From Coemansia sp. RSA 487 (taxonomy: Eukaryota; Kickxellomycota; Kickxellomycetes; Kickxellales; Kickxellaceae), in the NCBI GenBank assembly GCA_027577595.1, contig JANBRJ010000126.1:1-38870 (forward strand): DNA of 38,870 bases, read 5' to 3'. Below, one piece after another: positions 17,550 through 25,571 of the stretch. Position numbers and translations under genes: made by a program. Position 1 is the stretch's first letter. Every line of letters begins with the position of its first letter. The notes under the pieces were generated by a model. It was not told the origin of the DNA. It saw nothing but the letters and a program-made list of their open reading frames with translations, and did no database searches.

Positions 17550-19910
17550 CTAGAACAAAATACCAGCAGCAAATGAAACAGCCAAGGCGACACCCGAGAC
17601 TGCAGCCATTCCCGAAATAGCTGAAGAAGCCTCACCCATCTTATTCTTCATCATATGAGCCCTAGCCGGAGTAGGTTGGGTAGTCATTGCTGCTGTACCA
17701 GTAGATTGATGATGCCCTGTGTTACCTATTCCAAGCGCATGTGCTGCGGCGGTAGCTCCAAGCGGGGTAAGCGTGGATGGTTTGGCCGAACGCAATTGTT
17801 TTTGTTCGCTAGCCGTTTGTTGCGAAATATCAGAAGTTGCTGACTCTGCAGATGAAGCTGAGGCAACGGCTGTCTGACGAGGTTTGCTGCTGGCAACAAG
17901 AACCGAATTAACGACTCCCGTGACACTGTTGGCTCCAGTGTCGGCTACACTGGATACAGTGTTGGCGCCAGCATCAGCGATGCTGGTCAGACTGTCAACC
18001 ACGTTGGCTTCAACGTTTGAGGTTTCTAATGCGTTGGTAGCCACGAGAGGTGACTCGGGAGAAACAGATTCTTTGTCAATGGGATCGGCGGCAGTGGCAA
18101 CAGTGGCAACAGTGGTGGTGGCTTCGGCGGTAGGCAAAACCGCTGGCTCGCCGTTGGTTCCAAAGAGGTTGACATCGAATGGCACAACAGCCTTGCCAAT
18201 GGTGGTCATATGGATCGATGGCACAGCGAGCCCATTTGCTTGCAACATAACGGTGGTGGTGGAGACAAGCATCGATGGAGAGGAAAAATCGTCGTCAGCG
18301 GTCTCCTCAAGCTGCTGCTGTGGCTGTAGCTGCTGGGGTACACCTGTCTGTGCGGCAACGATGGCTGCAAGTGATCCGCTGGAAGTGGCACCAACTGCTT
18401 GGGCACGAGTGGCGACAGATGCAGCCAGGACAGCAGGGGTAGCAGCGGTGATAGCAGGAGCAACAGGAATTGCAGAGGCCGCAATAGTCACAGCAGTGAC
18501 TGATGCCGTTGTAGCAGCTGCGACTGGTGCCGTTGTAGCAGCTGTGATCGTAGCCGTTGCCTCAGCACTGACTGCAGAAACAGAACTATCATCCACAGGC
18601 TCAGCATCAGCAGTTTCTGCGCTTTCAATCTCGGCCTGTTTCAAGACGCTAGTAGCCGACGAAGCAACAATGATCTTGGAAACAACAGTACCAGGTGCAG
18701 CAGCGAGCTTGGGTGCCGCTACGCTGGTGGAGGGGCTCTTGGTGGCGTGTGCAGATGTAGAGATTTCGTCAGCATCCGCTTCAGCCTCAACGGTAGCTGT
18801 GGTCTCAGGAGCAATTGTGGCCTCCACTGCCGCTGCTTCTGCTGTTGTGGTCGCTGCAATAACTCTGTTGGCAAATGTGGTGCTTTCCGATATAACCACA
18901 ACAACATTAGCCTTGACGGTGGCGTTTGGTGCAGCACGAGCAGCCGCCGACTTGTTAACTGATGGAGCAACAGTGGATGCAATACTTGAAGCGAACTTGG
19001 CGGACACTGTGATCGGAGCAGCGGCGGGAGTAGCAACAACAGCAACAGGAGTAGCAGCAGCAGCAGCAGCAGCAGCTGATGGTGTCTGGGCATTAGGAGT
19101 AGGAAGGATAATCTCCTCACCAACAACCATATCGTCATTATCGGAGCCCTGTGTAAGGTCATCCTCCTCAGCTGCAGCGGCAGGAGAAACAGCAGTAGCA
19201 GCAACAGCAGCGCCAACGGCGGTGGATGAGCTGGCAGGAGCGGTAACCTGTCTAACTGGCGCTTGCTTGCCAGAGGAAACAACAGTCTTGGGCTTGTTAG
19301 CAGAAACGACTGGTGCGTTCTGCTGCATCTGCTGAGGAATGGTTTGTTGCGGCTGCTTGGAAACGACGGGCCCTTGCTTAATGACAGGAGAAACGGGCAA
19401 ATGCTGTTGCTGTTCTTGATGAAGTTCGTCAACAGCCTGACCATTTGGATGCATCTTCGCCACACGTTCGTTAGGCGATGCCTGTTTAGCGGTAAGTTTA
19501 ACAGAAGCATCGCCAATAATATAATGAGCATCGTTGTTATCCGATATTTGCCTCTGCTGCTGCTGTTGCTGTTGCTGGGGAGCCATAGCGAGCCTGGAAA
19601 GCCTGGTAATCTCGTTCTGGTACGTGTTGGCATGAGCCTCCTCGGCCATACGGTCAGCGTGCTGTTTAGGCGTCAACGACTGCTGTCCGTCCTCAAAGCA
19701 TTGTAGCACGCGGTCCGTCCAGTGCGCCATACACTGGTTATATTCGAGCGAATCTGGGCGAAGGCCACCGCACTGCTCTTGTCTCTGGCCCCTGGCATCT
19801 GCAACGCATCGGTCAACATTGGGCATACCTGCTCCGTTAACAACGGTGGTGCTGCTGCTGGCAAGCAAGAGCGCCGAAACGGCCCCGAGTGTACCAAAAT
19901 ACCCCTTCAT
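17550..19910 (-). CDS. mucin-like GPI-type cell-surface protein, Ala/Thr/Val-rich
   Basis: The protein has 786 residues from the ATG at 19910. A signal peptide (about 1-27) precedes a short cysteine domain, C35, C47, C60 and C71, that resembles the middle of the 8-cysteine domain found in the two other GPI-type proteins here (C-V-A-x2-R, then C-G, then C-x10-C). A Gln-rich segment (about 110-220) leads into some 450 residues dominated by Ala, Thr, Val and Ser with no cysteine, a typical O-glycosylated stalk. The C-terminus (GMAAVSGVALAVSFAAGILF) is a GPI-like hydrophobic tail. A surface adhesin or wall protein is inferred. The low-complexity coding creates a long spurious open frame on the other strand. 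Confidence 0.85.
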   Translation of the reverse strand: MKGYFGTLGAVSALLLASSSTTVVNGAGMPNVDRCVADARGQRQEQCGGLRPDSLEYNQCMAHWTDRVLQCFEDGQQSLTPKQHADRMAEEAHANTYQNEITRLSRLAMAPQQQQQQQQRQISDNNDAHYIIGDASVKLTAKQASPNERVAKMHPNGQAVDELHQEQQQHLPVSPVIKQGPVVSKQPQQTIPQQMQQNAPVVSANKPKTVVSSGKQAPVRQVTAPASSSTAVGAAVAATAVSPAAAAEEDDLTQGSDNDDMVVGEEIILPTPNAQTPSAAAAAAAATPVAVVATPAAAPITVSAKFASSIASTVAPSVNKSAAARAAPNATVKANVVVVISESTTFANRVIAATTTAEAAAVEATIAPETTATVEAEADADEISTSAHATKSPSTSVAAPKLAAAPGTVVSKIIVASSATSVLKQAEIESAETADAEPVDDSSVSAVSAEATATITAATTAPVAAATTASVTAVTIAASAIPVAPAITAATPAVLAASVATRAQAVGATSSGSLAAIVAAQTGVPQQLQPQQQLEETADDDFSSPSMLVSTTTVMLQANGLAVPSIHMTTIGKAVVPFDVNLFGTNGEPAVLPTAEATTTVATVATAADPIDKESVSPESPLVATNALETSNVEANVVDSLTSIADAGANTVSSVADTGANSVTGVVNSVLVASSKPRQTAVASASSAESATSDISQQTASEQKQLRSAKPSTLTPLGATAAAHALGIGNTGHHQSTGTAAMTTQPTPARAHMMKNKMGEASSAISGMAAVSGVALAVSFAAGILF

Positions 19911-20490
19911 TATTGTTATTGTTGTTGTGATAATTTAGAACGTGTAAATGGTATTAGCCGTCTTGAAAAGTGGAGGAAATGTGTTTATAAAATGGATAGT
20001 TATTTTGAAACAAGCTTAGTTGGAAGATGTTGAAAAATAAAAAGATAATGGTTGCTTCTTCTTTATTTTCAGCCTTTGCTTGATACGCAAAACTCGTCTT
20101 GTACCATTAGTATATATATACGCAACCTCCTAAACAGAAAAATATGGATCGGAAAGGTGCTATTTAATGTATCCGCTAGACTAACAGGGTTTCACTACGC
20201 ACACACATAGTGAAAGGAGGAAAATTTCCTAAAGGAAACATGTTTTGGAAAATCTTTAGAGATAGCAGTAGGATCTTTTTCATGAATTAGAAACTAGTCA
20301 CAAACCTCTCACCCATTTTTATTTTTCTGGAGATAAAAAGCTACTGCTATTTCATTTATGCAAACAGATTAAGACCCTGAGATAAAAATAACCTTTTTTG
20401 GAAAGGGAACAAAAGAAAATATGGAAAAATAGGGGGGGGGAAGGTTTCTGAAACAGGTACAAAAAAAAGGGAGGTTTGTTTACAAGAAGG
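19911..20490. promoter_or_regulatory. intergenic with TATA box of the mucin-like gene
   Basis: This 580 bp region lies between two minus-strand genes. On the minus strand a TATAAAC is seen near 19984-19990, about 75 bp before the ATG of the mucin-like gene. TATATATATA occurs near 20110-20120. A G9 tract lies near 20431-20440 just past the SENP8 gene. No coding sequence is seen. Confidence 0.45.
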
Positions 20491-21378
20491 TCAAATTAAA
20501 GGTGTATTGTTTTTGATACAGAGCTTTTTCACAAGTGACCGCAGAACAAGTCGTGCTTGCATTGGATTCCGAAGGTCGCCATAATCGATCCACCAAAAAG
20601 TCTTTTCCAAATTAATGCGCCGCTTTGCCGGTGGTGGCCGATGCAGTGAAGCTGTTGAGCCATGCGTGGTGGTGGTGTTATGGAGAAATGCGTCGCTGTT
20701 ATTTGGGCTATTGCTGGTCAACGAGCCTATCGACGGTGCTGGCGAAGGGATTGATGGCAACAGCTGCGCAGTAGGCACTGTTCCAGAAGTTGCCGTCGCT
20801 TGGGGCGTGTGCCATGCAGCGTCGGCGTATCTGCGTGTAAGGATATCGGCAAATAATACAACAAAGATGCCGCAGTCTGAGCCATTCTCCTGCTGCGGAC
20901 AGCAGTGTGTGATTAACGGTGGGTCGTCCTCTGTATGTGGCACGCGGTGGAACCGCTTGAGCAAGCAAACCAGGGCTTCCTTAACAGCCAGCGCATGCGA
21001 GTAGTTGGCATTAGCCATGCTGTCAAAGTAATGGAACGCAGGCTTGGGTCGCCGCACATAGACAAGCAACGACCAGTGCGCGTCGGCGGCAGGGTTGCCT
21101 GCAGTGCCGTTAACAGGGATAAACACGAGCTCGCGCTTAAAGATATCGGGCGGCACTGCAGCGCTGTGCGATGCAGCGTCCGTATGTACTCGTAGGCATT
21201 GTACAAGAGCGGGCTTGAGGAACAGAACAGTCTGGCTGCCAGCCAGCACGTCGTGTGCCAGATACTCAAAGTAGAACCCCAAGATGGCGTCGCTAAGCCA
21301 ACCGCCTTCGCGCAGTGTCAATGGGTCGCTTGTGTAGAGCGCAGAGCTATGATACGAAAGCAAGAGTGTTTCTTCCAT
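20491..21378 (-). CDS. SENP8: NEDD8-specific protease, SENP8/NEDP1 (Ulp1 C48 family)
   Basis: Cysteine protease that matures NEDD8/Rub1 or removes it from cullins, 295 residues. The catalytic triad is H101 (HWSLLVY), D119 (HYFDS) and C169 (GSDCGIFV), with Q163 six residues before the Cys as oxyanion Gln. The substrate-face start GGWLSDAILGFYFEYL matches human SENP8 (SWLNDHIIGFAFEYF), and the terminal helix (WWIDYGDLRNP) has its counterpart at the SENP8 end. Between the catalytic core and that helix lies an extra Ser/Thr/Pro/Asn-rich segment of about 65 residues (190-255) that makes the protein longer than SENP8 (212). A TATAAAG lies upstream at 21519-21525. Confidence 0.9.
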   Translation of the reverse strand: MEETLLLSYHSSALYTSDPLTLREGGWLSDAILGFYFEYLAHDVLAGSQTVLFLKPALVQCLRVHTDAASHSAAVPPDIFKRELVFIPVNGTAGNPAADAHWSLLVYVRRPKPAFHYFDSMANANYSHALAVKEALVCLLKRFHRVPHTEDDPPLITHCCPQQENGSDCGIFVVLFADILTRRYADAAWHTPQATATSGTVPTAQLLPSIPSPAPSIGSLTSNSPNNSDAFLHNTTTTHGSTASLHRPPPAKRRINLEKTFWWIDYGDLRNPMQARLVLRSLVKKLCIKNNTPLI

Positions 21379-21699
21379 TGCAAAAACAAAAAAAATAGAA
21401 TGACGAGACTAAGGAGAATGGCATAGATGAGAAAAGAAGGGAAAGGATATGCGAAAGAATGTAATTTTCTTTCCATGAAAGTGTGTATCTTTAACTGATG
21501 AAAATTGATGAGAGCTGCCTTTATATGCAGAAAGGAGACATTCGTCCTGACGTATTTTTTTTTTAGCTTAGTAGGTCAATAAGCTCGAAAGACGATGATT
21601 TCTGCAGGTCTGTCTCTGTTTATTTTGCGCAGACGGCTGTCATCTGATGGCGCTGCAGGCAGAGCGAGAAGGAGAAGGATAGGGAGGAGGAGGAGAGGG
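21379..21699. promoter_or_regulatory. SENP8 promoter region with TATA box
   Basis: This 321 bp region lies between the SENP8 ATG and the CLP1 stop. Read on the minus strand, CATATAAAGG places a TATAAAG at 21519-21525, 141 bp before the ATG. A purine-rich tract at 21668-21700 belongs to the CLP1 3' flank. Confidence 0.45.
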
Positions 21700-23001
21700 T
21701 CACAGCGTTTCCATCCACTTTATGCTGCCATAGAGCAGCACGCGGCGCGGCAGCTGGCCACGCACCGGCGCAACCAGCATCAACCGCCGTTTGTCCATGT
21801 CGACTCGGGTGACATTGACAAATCCTAGAGCCTGCGCGCCGACGATCCCAGCACGCTCAGAGTCGGTATCAGCAGGCGGCGTGGCATCAGTGACTGCCAA
21901 AACGGAATGCGTCAGCGCCTCGTCGCAAGTGACTTCAAAGACCGTAGTCTCTGACAGCTTGCGCGTCTCGCCCAGCGGCAGTGATGACGACGGCGCCACA
22001 GCATCCTCGCCAACACGCAGAACAGTGATATCGTCGAACTGTGCAACCGTCGGGTATGACATTGTCGGTTCGCTTTCGGTGCCGTTGAAATAGCAGCGGA
22101 TGGCCCGTGCGCTGCTGAGCTGCCGGAACATTGCGTCGCGCGATACGGTGCCGCCGGATCGCGCCAGCTTCACCACAGATACGCCAGACGCCTCGAAGCG
22201 CGACGAAAACAAGCTGTACATGCGCTCGTTTCCAACGACAACCAGCGTCGTGATCCCAAATGCTTTGACTGCGTGCTCTATTGCTGCATCGCTTGCGCCC
22301 ACCCGAGTGTCAGCAATGAGGCCAGCCGCGTTGGCTTTTGCGTCTACATCAAGGCGCCGATTTATCGACTCCGCCATGCAGTCGACCAGTTGGTTGAACA
22401 GTGCTTGGTTTTCGGCCGGTGACTCGTGTCCAAACTGCCATACCAGTGGCGATGCCGGCTCACCACCCATAAACCCTGCTTCAATGTCAATCGTGTGTGT
22501 AATCGGAGTTGCTGACAGTGTCCCCGGAACCGTCACTGATGCGTCTCTTGGATCCAAATCCACATACATCGGGGTCTCGCTTTGTCTGACCGCGTAGTTG
22601 AGTAAAATGCGCGCCAGCGACGTCTTGCCGCTATCCTCAGGACCTACAAGCAGTACGCGCGGCCCGCATTTATTGTCTTCCTCGCTACGCGCTGCCACAC
22701 GCATTTGCTGCAGCGCCATATGTACATTGATGTAAGAGCTCATTGGTGTCTCTCCTCCAACATACGCTGACTCGCAGTCGCCTGCCACACGCAGCGTGCA
22801 TCCAGACCAGCTGTACACTGCTCCGTTCTCGCCGCTAAACGAGTATGTTGCCTCGGGACCCAGCTCTGCTCCAAAGTACTCGGCCTGGCCCTGTGTTAGC
22901 CGGATCTCTATTCTGCTACGGAACCCAACCTCGAACCGGAACTCTTCGCCTGCTCCGACCTTCCACTCCTTAACAGCCGATGAAAGTGGTGGCCGACTCA
23001 T
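21700..23001 (-). CDS. CLP1: Clp1, pre-mRNA cleavage/polyadenylation factor
   Basis: Clp1 belongs to cleavage factor IA (with Pcf11) in mRNA 3'-end formation; the family includes the polynucleotide 5'-hydroxyl kinases. It has 433 residues, close to other Clp1 proteins. The N-terminal beta domain covers about 1-105, and the P-loop domain follows with Walker A GPEDSGKTSLA (120-130) and VDLDPRDASVTVPGTL (147-162), characteristic of Clp1. The C-terminal beta domain contains GFVNVTRVDMDKRRL and ends PRRVLLYGSIKW, as in the family. The Walker A Lys-Thr pair is intact, so ATP binding is expected. Whether it is an active kinase cannot be told; yeast Clp1 binds ATP but lacks kinase activity. It is divergent from the first SDR gene. 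Confidence 0.93.
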   Translation of the reverse strand: MSRPPLSSAVKEWKVGAGEEFRFEVGFRSRIEIRLTQGQAEYFGAELGPEATYSFSGENGAVYSWSGCTLRVAGDCESAYVGGETPMSSYINVHMALQQMRVAARSEEDNKCGPRVLLVGPEDSGKTSLARILLNYAVRQSETPMYVDLDPRDASVTVPGTLSATPITHTIDIEAGFMGGEPASPLVWQFGHESPAENQALFNQLVDCMAESINRRLDVDAKANAAGLIADTRVGASDAAIEHAVKAFGITTLVVVGNERMYSLFSSRFEASGVSVVKLARSGGTVSRDAMFRQLSSARAIRCYFNGTESEPTMSYPTVAQFDDITVLRVGEDAVAPSSSLPLGETRKLSETTVFEVTCDEALTHSVLAVTDATPPADTDSERAGIVGAQALGFVNVTRVDMDKRRLMLVAPVRGQLPRRVLLYGSIKWMETL

Positions 23002-23389
23002 TTTTCTCCAAATAGATTTTCAAAGTGACCGGATTAGCTGGATTTTTGTATAGTGGTGATTCAAAGACTTTGGGAGGGAAAAAATATGAGGGCAAGAGAA
23101 GTAAAAAAAAAAGTGGCCTTTGTCTTATTCAGAGTGATCCGTTTTATTGCTGCTTTTTGCTTTGGGTGAATCCCATTGATCTGTTATTTTTGATCATTTT
23201 TGATCTCGGATCAAAGCGTTACTTCACCTTGCCTGATAATGCAGTAGCAACAGTAGCAACAAGCTCTGGAAGGGCTGTGGCTGAAAGCAAGAGATTACGA
23301 AATGCAAAGCTGGTCGTCACTTCTCTTTAAAGCTCGATATTTTACAGTACTTTTTTTGCTTACTTTTTGCTACTAATCCTAGAAGAACG
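23002..23389. promoter_or_regulatory. divergent promoter CLP1 / SDR with TGATC cluster
   Basis: In this 388 bp region TGATC occurs at 23178-23182, 23191-23195 and 23201-23205, with an inverted GATCA at 23209-23213. That is four copies in 36 bp, two of them as TTTTTGATC. No TATA box is evident next to either start. Confidence 0.35.
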
Positions 23390-24385
23390 ATGGCTGTATC
23401 AAAAAATACCGCTACAACTGTTGTTCTGATTACAGGTTGCTCGGCCGGTGGCATCGGCCACCACTTGGCTCTAGAGTTTGCAACCGCACATAAATGCAAG
23501 GTATATGCCTCTGCCCGCGATGTAACCAAGATATCAGTCGATTTGCAAAACAAAGGAATCACGCCTGTGGCACTTGACGTCACCAACCAAGCGTCCGTTG
23601 ATTCTGCCATCGCTTTCGTGCAAAAAGATGCTGGTTGTAACATCGATATACTAGTCAACAATGCAGGCCAAATATGCGTGTCTCCAGTGGTCGAGGTGGA
23701 CGTTAACCAGGCGCAGCGTATCTTTGATACCAATGTCATTGGCGTAACTCGCGTATGTAAGGCAGTAGCGCCCCAAATGATGGACAATAGACACGGGACC
23801 ATAGTCAACGTTGGGTCTGTCAGTGGATACGCAACCACTCCGTGGGTAGGGTACTATGCGGCCAGCAAGGCAGCACTCCATATGCTGACGGACGCAATGC
23901 GCATGGAGCTGGCCCCCTTTAATGTTCGTGTTGTGCTGTTGGCTCCTGGTGGCATTATATCCAATTTACATGCAAACGGAAAAGCCATTTTGTCCAAGGA
24001 CTCTCGCTATGGGTCAGTAAGGAACCAAGTGGATGAGCGTGCAAAGCTTTCACAAGCGGGTAGCGCAACGCCTACCACCCAGTTTGCAAGCGTTGTAGTT
24101 CCAAAGCTATTGATGCGTAATCCGCCGGCCTACATTACTTACGGTAACCATTCGGCTTTAATGTGGATTGCCTACTATCTGCCCTGGTGGATGCGTGATT
24201 ACTTTGCTGGAGGCAGGTTTGGTACACGCAAGCTGGCGCAAGAAATGGCATTATCAGCTTCTTCAGGCAATAGTAGCGGTCGTTGTCCAGTCACGAATCC
24301 AAAGGTGCTACTTACAACAGCGATGGGTGCCGTGGGAGTGGTGGCGTTCATATACATTGTGCGCACGATGTATTTGGATCGTTAA
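23390..24385 (+). CDS. short-chain dehydrogenase/reductase, Ayr1-like, C-terminal anchor
   Basis: Classical SDR, 331 residues. Cofactor site TGCSAGGIG (15-23), NNAG (90-93), catalytic Ser in VGSVSG (142-146) and Y156-x3-K160 (YYAASK) are all present. The TGCS-x-GGIG loop and the VVLLAPGGI block are typical of the Ayr1 / 17-beta-HSD-like branch that includes yeast 1-acyl-DHAP reductase, so NADPH-dependent reduction of a lipid ketone is a fair guess. A hydrophobic segment close to the end (TTAMGAVGVVAFIYIVRTMY) suggests anchoring to ER or lipid-droplet membrane. It is tandem with a paralog 107 bp downstream. Confidence 0.88.
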   Translation: MAVSKNTATTVVLITGCSAGGIGHHLALEFATAHKCKVYASARDVTKISVDLQNKGITPVALDVTNQASVDSAIAFVQKDAGCNIDILVNNAGQICVSPVVEVDVNQAQRIFDTNVIGVTRVCKAVAPQMMDNRHGTIVNVGSVSGYATTPWVGYYAASKAALHMLTDAMRMELAPFNVRVVLLAPGGIISNLHANGKAILSKDSRYGSVRNQVDERAKLSQAGSATPTTQFASVVVPKLLMRNPPAYITYGNHSALMWIAYYLPWWMRDYFAGGRFGTRKLAQEMALSASSGNSSGRCPVTNPKVLLTTAMGAVGVVAFIYIVRTMYLDR

Positions 24386-24492
24386 TGACTTGTTAAGTTT
24401 TTGTCTTATTTCTTTGCTTTGGAGTTTTCTGGCTTAAGCATTATTTATTTACTCATGTTCTATTGCTGAAATACGTTTATTAAGACTGATAT

Positions 24493-25338
24493 ATGGATAA
24501 GGTTGCGCTGATTACCGGGTGCTCGGAAGGCGGAATCGGCCACTCTTTAGCCCTGGAGTTTGCATCTGAGGGTTACCGTGTTTACGCAACAGCGCTGAGA
24601 ATGTGCGAGTTCTCCAAATATTTGCTTGAAAAGGATGCTGTGACACCCCTTGTACTAGATATTACCAAACCAGACTCCATCAAACAAACTATTCAGAGAG
24701 TATTGGGTGAAGCCAGTTATATCGACATTCTTATTAATAACGCCGGAATTGGATGCATCGGCCCAGCCATCGAACTTGACACCGATCTGTTCAAATCTGT
24801 GCTCACCACAAATGTTGTAGGCACAATGAGCATGTGCCAAGCTGTAGCACCATCAATGATAGATCGGAGGCAAGGAACCATAGTCAACGTCGGCTCCGTT
24901 ACTGGGTTCCTGGCGACGCCTTGGTCGGCACAATACACAGCATCCAAGGCGGCAGTCCACGCATTCTCAGACTCTCTACGCTTGGAGCTGGCGCCTTTTG
25001 GAGTTCACGTAGTCGTTCTTGCGCCTGGTGGCATTGTCTCGAACCTCGGTGCTACCATTGATCCAAAGCTGGCTCCAGATAGCAAGTACAAGAAAGCTGA
25101 ATCAGAAATTATCGAACGGGCGAAACTCTCGGATCCAGATAAAGCGATGCCTGCTGATGAGTTTGCCAAAGCCGTTGTGCCCAGAATATTGGTACAAGCT
25201 CCATCCGCTTACATTAGCTACGGCAAGAGCACAAGCCTAGTGCAAATGGTGTATTATTTCCCAACATGGCTAAAGGACTACATACTGGCCCGAATGTTTG
25301 GAACCAACAAGCTCAAGCCTTCTACTGTCAAGATTTAG
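24493..25338 (+). CDS. short-chain dehydrogenase/reductase, Ayr1-like, tandem paralog
   Basis: Classical SDR of 281 residues, a paralog of the gene just upstream. It has TGCSEGGIG (8-16), NNAG (82-85), VGSVTG (133-138) and catalytic Y148-x3-K152 (YTASK). Long blocks are shared with its neighbour: GTIVNVGSV, ASKAA, LELAPF, VVLAPGGI and the FGT-x-KL near the end. Unlike the neighbour it stops at that point and has no C-terminal membrane segment, so it may be soluble or use a different membrane contact. Tandem duplication followed by divergence is the simplest explanation. Confidence 0.88.
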   Translation: MDKVALITGCSEGGIGHSLALEFASEGYRVYATALRMCEFSKYLLEKDAVTPLVLDITKPDSIKQTIQRVLGEASYIDILINNAGIGCIGPAIELDTDLFKSVLTTNVVGTMSMCQAVAPSMIDRRQGTIVNVGSVTGFLATPWSAQYTASKAAVHAFSDSLRLELAPFGVHVVVLAPGGIVSNLGATIDPKLAPDSKYKKAESEIIERAKLSDPDKAMPADEFAKAVVPRILVQAPSAYISYGKSTSLVQMVYYFPTWLKDYILARMFGTNKLKPSTVKI

Positions 25339-25571
25339 ATCTAGAAATCTATAACTTTTTCACATGTACGTGCATTTAAATGGAAAAAGTTTATTGAAAA
25401 GCAGTAATATGATCACATGCAGATAGATGGCTTTTGAGAAATTTTCTTTTTGACTTGTTTGCCGTTCTTTGAGTGTGTTTTTTCCCTTTCTGTTTCTCCG
25501 CATTGTTTTTATTTTATATCTATTGTAATTCTACATTGTGTCGGCGCTTCCATTTATATAGACTAGAAATA

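Noticed and set aside
17884-19335. 483-codon plus-strand open frame opposite the mucin-like gene
   Set aside because: It reads antisense through Ala/Thr/Val/Ser codon repeats, so it gives similarly low-complexity sequence. It has no signal peptide or domain, and the minus-strand gene has both.
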